Shown: positions 15,926-23,048 of the stretch, piece by piece | Layout of the letters: each line of letters opens with the position of its first letter | How positions within the stretch are numbered: position 1 is the stretch's first letter | Origin: an uncultured Pelagibacteraceae bacterium | GTDB lineage: Bacteria; Pseudomonadota; Alphaproteobacteria; Pelagibacterales; Pelagibacteraceae | Direction: 5' to 3' | NCBI GenBank assembly: GCA_902625825.1 | Contig: CACOCL010000009.1 | Location: 1-33,225 of the forward strand | Length of the DNA: 33,225 nt | Program-made: the position numbers and the translations under genes | The notes under the pieces: generated by a model | What the model saw: only the letters and a program-made list of their open reading frames with translations | What the model was told of the DNA's origin: nothing | Database searches by the model: none

Positions 15926-17819
15926 TTTTTAAGATATTATTTTGAATTAAATCTTCTTTAATCTCGTCTAAAATAGCTGGATCGTCAATAGTAGGAGGCA
16001 TTTTATATTCAACATTGTCTGCAATCTTTCTTATTGTTCCTCTTAAAATTTTTCCTGATCTTGTTTTCGGAAGTCTTTTAATAACAATAGCAACTTTAAA
16101 AGCGGCTACTGGTCCTATTTTATCTCTAACCATTTGAATACATTCTTTTGAGATTGTTTCGTTATCTTTATCTACACCAGCTTTTAAAACAATTAATCCA
16201 ATAGGTAATTGACCTTTTAATTTGTCAGCTATTCCAAGCACTGCACATTCCGCAACTGATTGATGTTCTGACAAAACTTCTTCTATCGCACCCGTTGACA
16301 ATCTATGGCCTGCAACATTGATAATATCATCGGTTCTGGACATAATCCAAATGTAACCATCTTCATCAATATGACCTGCATCATATGTTTGATAATAACC
16401 TTCATAATTTGACATGTAATTTTCTTTATATCTTTGATCTGCATTCCAAAGAGTTGGAAAAGTTCCTGGAGGTAAAGGTAATTTAACAACTATATCACCC
16501 ATCTCATTTGGTTTAGCTAAAGTTTGGTCTGATTTTATAATTTTAACGTCATAACCAGGTACAGCTTTACAAGCTGAGCCATATTTTGTTTTCATCATTT
16601 CAATACCTGTGCAATTTGAGCTAATCGCCCAACTCGTTTCAGTTTGCCACCAATGATCAATTACTGGAACTTTCAATAAATTTTCCGCCCATTTAATTGT
16701 ATCTGGATCAGCACGCTCTCCTGCAAGAAATAGACTTTCAAATTTACTTAAATCATATTTGGAAAAGAATTTTCCTTGAGGATCCTCTTTTTTAATAGCT
16801 CGAAAAGCTGTTGGAGCAGTGAATAGAGATTTAACTTTATAGTCAGAAATAATTTTCCAGAATGCTCCTGCATCAGGTGTACCTACAGGTTTACCTTCAA
16901 ACAATACAGTTGTGCATCCTTTAAATAATGGAGCATAAACAATATAGGAATGACCAACAATCCAACCAATATCACTTGCTGACCACCAAACATCATCTTC
17001 ATCAATATTGTAAATATTTTTCATTGTCCATTTTAATGCAACGATGTGGCCCCCAATGTCTCTTACAATACCTTTTGGTGTACCTGTAGTACCAGAAGTA
17101 TAAAGAATGTAAGCAAATTCATTTGAATTCATCTCAACACAATTGGTATCTTTGGCATTAGCATGCGCTTCATCCCAACTTATCTCTATTGGAGCATTTA
17201 ATTTAACTTCGTGACCTTTTCTTTGAAATAAGATCATCTTACTAATTTTATGTTGAGCTTGTTTGACAGCTTCATCTACTAAAGGTTTGTATTCAACAGT
17301 TCGTCCTGGTTCAAAACCACATGATGCAGTGACTAAAAGTTTAGCCTTACTGTCATCAATTCGGCTTGCAAGTTCATTTGAAGCGAATCCACCGAACACA
17401 ACTGAGTGTATTGCGCCAATTCTAGCACAAGCAAGCATTGCAATAACCGCTTCAGGGATCATTGGCATGTAAATTATAACTCGATCCCCTTTATTGACAC
17501 CTTGATCTTTTAGTGCACCTGCAAACTTAGATACTTTTGATCTTAATTCTTTATATGTAAATTTATTTTTGTTTCCCGTAATTGGACTATCATAAATTAA
17601 AGCAGTTTGACTTCCTTTACCCTGATCAATATGAAAATCTAAGGCGTTGTAACATGTATTTGTAACGCCATCTTCGTACCACTTATAAAAAGGAGGATTG
17701 GATTTATTTAAAATTTTTGTTGGTTTTTTAAACCAAAAGATATCATCAGCAGCCTCTTGCCAAAATTTTTCGGGGTTTTTTATAGAATGATCGTAAATTT
17801 TGTTAAATTTTTCAGACAT
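15918..17819 (-). CDS. prpE: Propionyl-CoA synthetase (AMP-forming acyl-CoA synthetase)
   Basis: This enzyme activates propionate (and probably acetate) with ATP and CoA through an acyl-adenylate. The 633 residues belong to the acetyl-CoA synthetase branch; the wording fits PrpE rather than Acs: NALDFHIDQGKG, ALIYDSPITG, VIIYMPMIPEAVIAMLACARIGAIHSVVFGG, CGFEPGRTVEYKPL, and especially the P-loop YTSGTTGTPKGIVRDIGGH, where Acs has a HTTGGY form. The core W-W-x-T-E motif (DHWWQTETSW), the DEDGYIWIMSRTDDIINVAGHRLSTG hinge and the C-terminal catalytic Lys in TRSGKILRGTIRKIA are all seen. It diverges from proteorhodopsin over a 212-bp interval and leads the prpE-SMR pair. Propionyl-CoA disposal genes are not in the window. 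Confidence 0.9.
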   Translation of the reverse strand: MSEKFNKIYDHSIKNPEKFWQEAADDIFWFKKPTKILNKSNPPFYKWYEDGVTNTCYNALDFHIDQGKGSQTALIYDSPITGNKNKFTYKELRSKVSKFAGALKDQGVNKGDRVIIYMPMIPEAVIAMLACARIGAIHSVVFGGFASNELASRIDDSKAKLLVTASCGFEPGRTVEYKPLVDEAVKQAQHKISKMILFQRKGHEVKLNAPIEISWDEAHANAKDTNCVEMNSNEFAYILYTSGTTGTPKGIVRDIGGHIVALKWTMKNIYNIDEDDVWWSASDIGWIVGHSYIVYAPLFKGCTTVLFEGKPVGTPDAGAFWKIISDYKVKSLFTAPTAFRAIKKEDPQGKFFSKYDLSKFESLFLAGERADPDTIKWAENLLKVPVIDHWWQTETSWAISSNCTGIEMMKTKYGSACKAVPGYDVKIIKSDQTLAKPNEMGDIVVKLPLPPGTFPTLWNADQRYKENYMSNYEGYYQTYDAGHIDEDGYIWIMSRTDDIINVAGHRLSTGAIEEVLSEHQSVAECAVLGIADKLKGQLPIGLIVLKAGVDKDNETISKECIQMVRDKIGPVAAFKVAIVIKRLPKTRSGKILRGTIRKIADNVEYKMPPTIDDPAILDEIKEDLIQNNILKSA

Positions 17820-17846
17820 TATTTTTTGATTCGATAGTTAGTTTTA

Positions 17847-17866
17847 TTGTGGTTTTTAAATCACAA
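17847..17866. promoter_or_regulatory. Dyad upstream of prpE, candidate operator
   Basis: TTGTGGTTTTTAAATCACAA is an imperfect 20-bp palindrome (outer arms TTGTG/CACAA perfect) located 28-47 bases before the prpE ATG. Its position and TGTG..CACA ends are reminiscent of sites for CRP/FNR-type regulators, but the spacing differs from the classic CRP site. By eye only. Confidence 0.35.
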
Positions 17867-17964
17867 ATTGCATTTAATTTTAAAAAGTAAGGAAAATCAA
17901 TGTAAATTAATGTCATTTAAGCCTTCTATTAAGTGTTTTTATTTGGTATTTAACGCACAACTTT

Positions 17965-18000
17965 GGCTTAGTAAGAGCTAAGCCTAGTTTATATAAACTA
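17965..18000 (+). promoter_or_regulatory. Back-to-back dyads in the proteorhodopsin leader/promoter
   Basis: GGCTTAG (17965-17971) and CTAAGCC (17978-17984) form a perfect 7-bp inverted repeat around the 6-base spacer TAAGAG. It is followed without a gap by a perfect 16-bp palindrome TAGTTTATATAAACTA (17985-18000). The second also contains TATA-rich -10-like sequence. They end 31 bases before the rhodopsin ATG. They could be a repressor/activator site over the promoter or, if transcribed, a leader hairpin; sequence alone does not decide. Confidence 0.5.
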
Positions 18001-18015
18001 AAGTAAAAACTAACT

Positions 18016-18025
18016 AAAGAGGGAG
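18016..18025 (+). promoter_or_regulatory. Strong Shine-Dalgarno for proteorhodopsin
   Basis: AAAGAGGGAG ends 6 bases before the ATG at 18032. It is purine-rich and well spaced, and stands out in a window where most genes lack a clear site, which fits a very highly expressed protein. Confidence 0.65.
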
Positions 18026-18031
18026 TTTTTT

Positions 18032-18808
18032 ATGAAAAAACTTAAACTGTTTGCTCTTGCAGCTGTTGCCTTAACAGGTTTGACAGGAATTGCGCATGCA
18101 GCAGACGCTACGATGTTGGCACAGGACGACTTCGTTGGAATTTCTTTTTGGATAATTTCAATGGGTATGTTAGCGGCTACAGCTTTCTTCTTCATGGAGA
18201 GAGGTACTGTTAACCCTGCGTGGAAAACATCGGTAACTGTTGCAGGTCTTGTAACTGGTATTGCTTTCATTCACTATATGTACATGAGAGAAGTATGGGT
18301 TGCTACAGGTGACTCACCAACAGTATACAGATATATTGACTGGTTAATTACAGTTCCATTACAGATGGTAGAATTCTACTTAATCCTAGTAGCTGTAAGA
18401 AAAGCAAATTCTGGAATGTTCTGGAGATTGTTAATCGGTTCATTAGTAATGTTAATCGGAGGATACTTAGGAGAAGCAGGATACATCAACGCTACACTTG
18501 GTTTTGTAATCGGTATGGCAGGTTGGGTATACATTCTTTATGAAATATTCTCAGGTGAAGCTGGAAGAGCTGCTGCTAAAAGCGGTAACAAAGCTCTAGT
18601 AACTGCGTTCGGTGCAATGAGAATGATTGTAACTGTAGGTTGGGCTATTTATCCATTAGGTTATGTATTTGGTTACCTAACAGGTGGTGTAGATGCTAAC
18701 TCACTAAACGTTGTTTACAACTTAGCTGACTTCATTAACAAAATTGCATTCGGTCTAGTAATCTGGGCAGCTGCAATGAGTTCTGGAGCTGGTGCGAGAA
18801 GCAGATAA
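18032..18808 (+). CDS. Proteorhodopsin, light-driven proton pump (blue-tuned)
   Basis: This seven-helix retinal protein of the inner membrane pumps protons outward in light. The 258-residue precursor has a cleavable-looking signal peptide (cut after AHA, residue 23). Key residues by comparison with green proteorhodopsin numbering: proton acceptor D103 (=D97) in RYIDWLITVPLQ, proton donor E114 (=E108) in MVEFYLIL, H81 (=H75) in helix B, and retinal Schiff-base K237 (=K231) in LADFINKIAFG. The tuning position 105 is Q111, which predicts blue absorption, as in open-ocean SAR11. Codon use differs from neighbours: many C-ending TTC, AAC, TAC and ATC codons, a sign of high expression. It has a strong ribosome-binding site upstream and a strong terminator downstream, so it is probably a mostly monocistronic message. 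Confidence 0.97.
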   Translation: MKKLKLFALAAVALTGLTGIAHAADATMLAQDDFVGISFWIISMGMLAATAFFFMERGTVNPAWKTSVTVAGLVTGIAFIHYMYMREVWVATGDSPTVYRYIDWLITVPLQMVEFYLILVAVRKANSGMFWRLLIGSLVMLIGGYLGEAGYINATLGFVIGMAGWVYILYEIFSGEAGRAAAKSGNKALVTAFGAMRMIVTVGWAIYPLGYVFGYLTGGVDANSLNVVYNLADFINKIAFGLVIWAAAMSSGAGARSR

Positions 18809-18830
18809 TTACTAAGTAATTAAATAATTT

Positions 18831-18869
18831 TAGGGCGAGTATGTTTTCACATACTTGCCCTATTTTTTT
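18831..18869 (+). terminator. Rho-independent terminator after proteorhodopsin
   Basis: A 14-bp stem, TAGGGCGAGTATGT (18831-18844) with ACATACTTGCCCTA (18849-18862), one G-T wobble, loop TTTC, is followed by seven T. It lies 22 bases after the rhodopsin stop and 20 before the ferredoxin ATG. It is the clearest terminator in the window; read-through or a separate promoter is needed for ferredoxin. Confidence 0.9.
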
Positions 18870-18888
18870 GCATAACTATATAATAATC

Positions 18889-19209
18889 ATGACAAAAATA
18901 ACTTACATCACACATGACAATAAAAATCATACGATAGATGTTCAGAATGGATTGAGTGTTATGGAGGGTGCGGTGCAAAATGATATCCCAGGTATAGATG
19001 CGGATTGTGGAGGCGGCATGGCTTGTGCGACATGTCATGTGTATATAAAAGACGAGTGGTTTGATAAGATTCCAGCTAAAGAAGATGGAGAAGAAGATAT
19101 GTTAGATATGGCCTTTGAACCAAAAAAAAATAGCAGGCTGAGTTGCCAAATAATAGTTTCAGATGAACTTGATGGTCTTACTGTTAACATTCCATCAAAA
19201 CAAGGATAA
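18889..19209 (+). CDS. [2Fe-2S] ferredoxin, adrenodoxin/ISC type
   Basis: This soluble one-electron carrier has 106 residues. Cluster cysteines follow the vertebrate/ISC-type spacing C-x5-C-x2-C then a distant [18 protein letters not shown] and later SRLSCQIIV. The acidic stretch [14 protein letters not shown] is the usual partner-binding helix of this family. I start at the ATG at 18889 ([18 protein letters not shown]); an upstream GTA/ATG frame from the terminator hairpin adds residues unrelated to the family. One base separates its stop from the reductase ATG, so the two are co-translated and are likely electron-transfer partners. Whether it serves Fe-S assembly or a monooxygenase cannot be told. 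Confidence 0.93.
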   Translation: MTKITYITHDNKNHTIDVQNGLSVMEGAVQNDIPGIDADCGGGMACATCHVYIKDEWFDKIPAKEDGEEDMLDMAFEPKKNSRLSCQIIVSDELDGLTVNIPSKQG

Positions 19210-19210
19210 G

Positions 19211-20230
19211 ATGAATAAAATTGATGCATTAATTATTGGAGCAGGACCTACAGGTTTATTTACGGCTCACCAACTAAAACTAATTGGTTTAACTTGTGAG
19301 ATAGTAGATAATCTGGATAAAATTGGTGGTCAATGTATAGAACTTTATCCAGATAAACCAATTTATGATATCCCTGCAGTGCCTGAATGTACAGGAGAAG
19401 AACTTACTAATAATTTGATCAATCAGTTAAAGCCATTTGATATTAAATTTCATTTGAGTGAAAGAGTTGATGAAGTAAAAAAAGAAAATGAAAATTGGGT
19501 TGTAAAAACTAATAATGGAAAAATATTTTTGACACCAAATGTAATTATAGCAGGTGGAGTCGGTTCTTTTGAACCAAGAAAATTTCCTGTAAAAGAGTGT
19601 GAAAAATTTGAAAATAAATCTGTATTTTATTCAGTAAAAGACAAAAAAATTTTTGAAGGAAAAACAGTTGCAATATTCGGTGGTGGTGACAGTGCATTAG
19701 ATTGGGCAGTTGAATTATCAAAAAATTCCAAGGTAAATTTAATACATAGAAGAGAAGATTTTAGGGGTGCCCAAGCAACTGTAGATAAAGTTCATGAGCT
19801 TGCAAAAGATGGAAAAATAAATCTATTTACAAAATACCAGATGACCTCGATTAAAGGTGAGGCTCAATTAGAAAGTATAGATATAAAAAACGAGGATAAT
19901 GAAATTAAGAATATCAAAACAGACTACGCGTTAGGTTTTTTTGGTTTGATAATGCAACTGGGCCCAATAGCAAATTGGGGTTTAAATATTGATAAGAAAA
20001 CCATTGAGGTAGATACAGAAAAGTTTGAAACAAATCAAAAAGGTATCTATGCAGTAGGAGATATTTGCAATTATCCTGGAAAGCTAAAACTTATACTGTC
20101 AGGTTTTCATGAGGGAGCTTTAGCAGCTAGAGCTTGCTTTAAATTAGCAAAACCAAATGAAAAATACAGATTTGAATTTACTACTTCATCCAAAATTATC
20201 AAAGACCGCCTTGGTGTTAAAGGTGATTGA
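19211..20230 (+). CDS. Ferredoxin-NADP+ reductase, thioredoxin-reductase-like type
   Basis: This flavoprotein (339 aa from the ATG at 19211) probably passes electrons between NADPH and the adjacent ferredoxin. The FAD site is GAGPTGLFTAHQL at the N terminus, with DKIGGQCIELYPDKPIYDIPA; the NADPH domain has FGGGDSALDWA and the HRREDFRGA motif, whose arginines select NADPH; and the C-terminal FAD motif is IYAVGDIC. The redox CxxC of thioredoxin reductase is missing, which is the mark of the TrxR-like FNR class (as in Bacillus YumC). It has often been labelled thioredoxin reductase. It overlaps the start of the downstream GST by 8 bp, making fdx-FNR-GST one unit downstream of proteorhodopsin. 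Confidence 0.9.
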   Translation: MNKIDALIIGAGPTGLFTAHQLKLIGLTCEIVDNLDKIGGQCIELYPDKPIYDIPAVPECTGEELTNNLINQLKPFDIKFHLSERVDEVKKENENWVVKTNNGKIFLTPNVIIAGGVGSFEPRKFPVKECEKFENKSVFYSVKDKKIFEGKTVAIFGGGDSALDWAVELSKNSKVNLIHRREDFRGAQATVDKVHELAKDGKINLFTKYQMTSIKGEAQLESIDIKNEDNEIKNIKTDYALGFFGLIMQLGPIANWGLNIDKKTIEVDTEKFETNQKGIYAVGDICNYPGKLKLILSGFHEGALAARACFKLAKPNEKYRFEFTTSSKIIKDRLGVKGD

Positions 20231-20849
20231 ATTATTTTCTGCAAATACACCTAATGGAAAAAAAATTAGTATAATGCTAGAAGAAATTGGTTACGATTAT
20301 AAAGTGACCAAAGTTGATATTAATAATGGAGAACAATTTGAGGAGGGGTTTAAGAAAATAAGTCCTCTAAGCAAGATTCCAGTAATCATTGACCACAAAA
20401 ATAATCAAACAGTTTTTGAGTCTGGAGCAATTTTAATTTATCTAGCTGAACAAAGTAAAAAGTTTTACAATCAAGAAGATAGGCTACAAATAAATCAATG
20501 GTTAATGGCACAAATGGGTTATATTGGACCAATGCTAGGTCAGCATCACCAGTTTCATCACTATAATTCTGGTAAAAGTAAATTTGGGGAAGATAGATAC
20601 TTTAAAATCTCAAAAAGAATTTACAATGAACTTGATGAAAGATTATCTGTTTCAAAATTTTTATCAGGTGAGAAATATACAATTGCTGATATAGCTACTT
20701 TTCCCTGGATAGCCCGTCATGAGTGGCACGATATTGGTTTAGCTAAATTTAAAAATCTTTCAAGATGGTACTGTGAAATTTCAAAGCGCGAAGCAGTTAT
20801 CAAAGGTTTTTCGTTTATGGATAAAGGTGAGTTTCCACCAAAACCTTAA
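20223..20849 (+). CDS. Glutathione S-transferase family protein (YfcG/Nu-class-like)
   Basis: This is a GST-fold protein of 208 residues when started at the GTG at 20223, which gives the family-typical opening MIELFSANTPNGKKISIML. Longer in-frame starts run back into the reductase gene. The N-terminal thioredoxin-like domain shows NTPNG (active-site loop), KIPVIID and FESGAILIYLAEQ (glutathione contact ESGAI); the helical domain has the GPMLGQHHQFHHY block that is distinctive of YfcG/YghU-type GSTs, plus IADIATFPWIARH. E. coli relatives show disulfide reductase activity with glutathione, so a redox role is plausible next to a ferredoxin reductase; that is inference. It overlaps the FNR gene by 8 bp. 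Confidence 0.9.
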   Translation: MIELFSANTPNGKKISIMLEEIGYDYKVTKVDINNGEQFEEGFKKISPLSKIPVIIDHKNNQTVFESGAILIYLAEQSKKFYNQEDRLQINQWLMAQMGYIGPMLGQHHQFHHYNSGKSKFGEDRYFKISKRIYNELDERLSVSKFLSGEKYTIADIATFPWIARHEWHDIGLAKFKNLSRWYCEISKREAVIKGFSFMDKGEFPPKP

Positions 20850-20954
20850 TCAACCCATTGAGTTAATTAATCTCATTAAGGATACAACTATACCATGACC
20901 TGACAACTCAATAGCCAAAATTATGATAACGATTAATATTATTTTTGTATTCAT
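20850..20954 (-). CDS. Putative 34-residue membrane micro-protein
   Basis: This is a short open frame whose ATG overlaps the stop of the preceding 45-residue ORF (shared ATGA at 20951-20954) and whose stop abuts the convergent GST stop without a spare base. The product begins MNTKIILIVIIILAIELSG, one likely membrane helix, followed by a short segment ending LMRLINSMG. I know no family for it. Support comes only from the exact ATGA junction and from the hydrophobic composition; in such AT-rich DNA a hydrophobic 34-codon frame could occur by chance. Confidence 0.4.
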   Translation of the reverse strand: MNTKIILIVIIILAIELSGHGIVVSLMRLINSMG

Positions 20955-21088
20955 CTAGTTAATACAAATATTAATAAAAGAGCCCAAAAAAAAGCATAAT
21001 AAAAATATATGTATTTCTTTGTAAACTTATAAGTAACTGGATTATGAACTTTTTTTTCTTTTTTTCTTTTTTTCATTTTTTTAGTCAT
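20951..21088 (-). CDS. Putative 45-residue single-pass membrane protein downstream of dksA
   Basis: The ATG at 21088 lies inside the last codons of dksA (ATGACTAA, overlap of 8 bases), suggesting translational coupling. The product has a strongly basic N terminus (MTKKMKKRKKEKK, then VHNPVTYKF) and one membrane helix (YIYFYYAFFWALLLIFVLT), so it should sit N-in with its positive end in the cytoplasm. An alternative ATG lies four codons in. I do not recognise a family. Together with the next micro-ORF it fills the whole 230-bp space between dksA and the convergent GST gene. Coding is likely but not proven. Confidence 0.55.
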   Translation of the reverse strand: MTKKMKKRKKEKKVHNPVTYKFTKKYIYFYYAFFWALLLIFVLTR

Positions 21089-21629
21089 CCGCATGAACTT
21101 TTTCATCTTTCTCGTGTTTTTCCTGAGCAGCAATTGTATACTTAGCTACTGGTCTAGCCATTAATCTTTTAAGTCCGATTGGTTCTGCTGTGTCTAAACA
21201 AAAACCATAAGTGTCATCTTTAATTCTTAATAAGGCTTTATCAATTTCTGAAATTAATTTTATTTGTCTATTAATAGCTTTCATTTCAACATTTTTATCT
21301 GTATATGAACTTGCTTGATCAACAATATCTGCAGAGATGCTGTTATCATCCATACTACCATTGTAAAGTGCTTCATTATTAGCTTTAACAAGTTCTTTTT
21401 TCCAATCCTGTAATTTCATCCTAAAAAATACTTTATGTTTTTCACACATATATTTTTCAGTCTCTTTAGGTTCGTAAGATTTGGAAATTTTAATAGGTCC
21501 CTTAGGTAACTCTTTAAGCTTAGGAACTGTTTTTTTTACAGGTTTGCTTATTATTTTTACTTTTGGTTTACTAACGGTCTTTGATTTAATTTTAGCAACC
21601 TTTTTTTTAACTTTGCTAGTTTTAGGCAT
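21081..21629 (-). CDS. dksA: DksA/TraR-family RNA polymerase-binding transcription factor
   Basis: DksA binds the RNA polymerase secondary channel and, with ppGpp, reshapes transcription of rRNA and amino-acid genes. I start at the ATG at 21629 (182 aa). The first ~50 residues are a Lys/Pro-rich extension; then comes the coiled-coil region and tip motif D101-IV-D104-Q-A106 (DxxDxA), which is the functional signature, and the globular end GFCLDTAEPIGLKRLMARP. Only the first of the four zinc-finger cysteines is kept (C144; T147, T165 and A168 replace the others), a degenerate form seen in other alphaproteobacterial DksA proteins. It is followed by two tiny overlapping ORFs and diverges from the glycosyltransferase run over 79 bp. 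Confidence 0.93.
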   Translation of the reverse strand: MPKTSKVKKKVAKIKSKTVSKPKVKIISKPVKKTVPKLKELPKGPIKISKSYEPKETEKYMCEKHKVFFRMKLQDWKKELVKANNEALYNGSMDDNSISADIVDQASSYTDKNVEMKAINRQIKLISEIDKALLRIKDDTYGFCLDTAEPIGLKRLMARPVAKYTIAAQEKHEKDEKVHADD

Positions 21630-21685
21630 ATTGTTAATTTTAATTCGAGGGAGTATATTCAGCAAATTATACGTGTCAAGCAAGC

Positions 21686-21702
21686 TTAATTACTGTAATT
21701 AA
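21686..21702. promoter_or_regulatory. Perfect 17-bp dyad before the GT39-like gene
   Basis: TTAATTAC-T-GTAATTAA ends 6 bases before the ATG at 21709, so it occupies the place of a ribosome-binding site in the dksA/GT divergent interval. It could be an operator or merely AT-rich sequence; each arm is 8 bp. Confidence 0.35.
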
Positions 21703-21708
21703 TTACCA

Positions 21709-23031
21709 ATGAATGTTTTGAATAAAAATATAAATAATGTTTTTTTTATTTTTGCGATTATCCATCTAGTAATTTGGACAGCGGTTCCATCTTTGACAAA
21801 CAAAAATTTACCACTAGATGTAATAGAAGCGCTAGCATGGGGCAGCAATCTTGATTGGGGGTTTAATAAGCATCCACCAGGCAGTGCTTTTTTTCCAGAA
21901 GTTTTTTTTCAAATTTTTGGACCTCAAGATTGGTCATATTACCTATTAAGTCAGATTTTTGTTTTAATTTCATTTTATTATGTCTTTAAATTTTCTTCTG
22001 AAATTTTAAACAACAAAAAGTTAGGTTTAATCTCTGTACTTTTGCTTGAGTCTATTTTTTTTTATAATTTTACTACACCTGAATTTAATGTGAATGTCTG
22101 TCAATTACCATTTTGGTCTTTAGTAGTATATTATTCGTGGAAAATTTATAATTCAAAAAAAATTGAATTTATTGATTGTTGTTTAATTGGTTTATTTGCA
22201 GCCATAGGATTTCTATCTAAGTATTTATTTATCTATCTTTTGATATCAGTCGATTTATTATTCATTTATTTGATCTTTTTTAAAAAAACTAAAAAATTTG
22301 ATTTTAAATATTTAATAACCTTGGAAGTTTTTATTGTTCTTCTAATTCCGCACTTGATATGGTTAAATAACAATGACTTTATTACGATCACTTATGGATT
22401 AAAAAGGTCAGGTTTAGAAAACACTGCTGTTTTAGATCATTTGGTTAATCCAATTATTTTTTTATTAAAACAAGTTGTAATATTACTGCCATTCTTTTTT
22501 TTATTATGGTTGTTAACGAGTAAGTTTAAATTTAAGATTAATTTAAAAGACAAAAAATTTATTTTTTTATTTTTCGTAAATATTTTTCCAATAATTTTAA
22601 TTTTTGCTACATCTCTTTTAACTGGATCTAAAATAAGAACAATGTGGATGGCGCCTTATTATCTTTTCTTTGGAGTATTTTTTGTTTATTTAATACAATC
22701 CAAAATAAACTTTAAAAAGATTAATTCTTTTTTATATGGTTTTTTATTTTTATTTCTTTTATCACCTTCTTTATATTCTTATATTTCAATCTCTCAAACT
22801 GACAAAAGAACAGATTATCCAGGAAAAGAAATTGCCACAAAAGTTCAGATAATTTGGAATAAAGATTTTGATAATGAAATTCAATTTGTTACTGGAGATG
22901 AATGGAAAGCAGGAAATTTATCTTATCATTTGAAATCAAGACCTAAATGGGAGGGTTTTACTAACAATGAGATATTAAATAAATCATCACAATTCATTTG
23001 CGTGGATGATGTTTGTTTGGGAAGATACTAA
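21709..23031 (+). CDS. GT39/ArnT-like membrane glycosyltransferase
   Basis: This polytopic membrane protein of 440 residues resembles the dolichyl-phosphate-mannose-protein mannosyltransferase/ArnT clan (GT-C fold), which moves a sugar from a polyprenyl-phosphate donor to lipid A, protein or another acceptor on the periplasmic side. After the first helix it has LPLDVIEALAWGSNLDWGFNKHPPGSAFFPE, the first periplasmic loop typical of the clan (acid residue, then the KHPP element). About ten further hydrophobic segments follow (for example 80-95, 105-120, 155-195, 210-225, 255-275, 290-310, 345-365), then a short soluble tail (ATKVQIIWNKDFDNEIQFVTG). It begins a tight five-gene run; the GT2 gene downstream could make its polyprenyl-phosphate sugar. 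Donor and acceptor are unknown. Confidence 0.75.
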   Translation: MNVLNKNINNVFFIFAIIHLVIWTAVPSLTNKNLPLDVIEALAWGSNLDWGFNKHPPGSAFFPEVFFQIFGPQDWSYYLLSQIFVLISFYYVFKFSSEILNNKKLGLISVLLLESIFFYNFTTPEFNVNVCQLPFWSLVVYYSWKIYNSKKIEFIDCCLIGLFAAIGFLSKYLFIYLLISVDLLFIYLIFFKKTKKFDFKYLITLEVFIVLLIPHLIWLNNNDFITITYGLKRSGLENTAVLDHLVNPIIFLLKQVVILLPFFFLLWLLTSKFKFKINLKDKKFIFLFFVNIFPIILIFATSLLTGSKIRTMWMAPYYLFFGVFFVYLIQSKINFKKINSFLYGFLFLFLLSPSLYSYISISQTDKRTDYPGKEIATKVQIIWNKDFDNEIQFVTGDEWKAGNLSYHLKSRPKWEGFTNNEILNKSSQFICVDDVCLGRY

Positions 23032-23048
23032 AACTTAAAATTTTTAAT

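Noticed and set aside
17910-17981. 23-codon frame (and an ATG-TAA start-stop at 17900) upstream of proteorhodopsin, possible leader peptide
   Set aside because: It is not near a clear ribosome site and it runs through the inverted repeat; no regulatory codon pattern is visible.
18010-18270. Minus-strand frame of 86 codons opposite the start of proteorhodopsin
   Set aside because: Overlaps the strong ribosome site and signal peptide of a certain gene; no start signal of its own.
21044-21080. Long T/A-rich tract (TTTTTTTCTTTTT..) as a terminator of dksA
   Set aside because: It is better explained as the Lys/Arg-rich N terminus of the 45-residue ORF on the minus strand; no GC stem precedes it.
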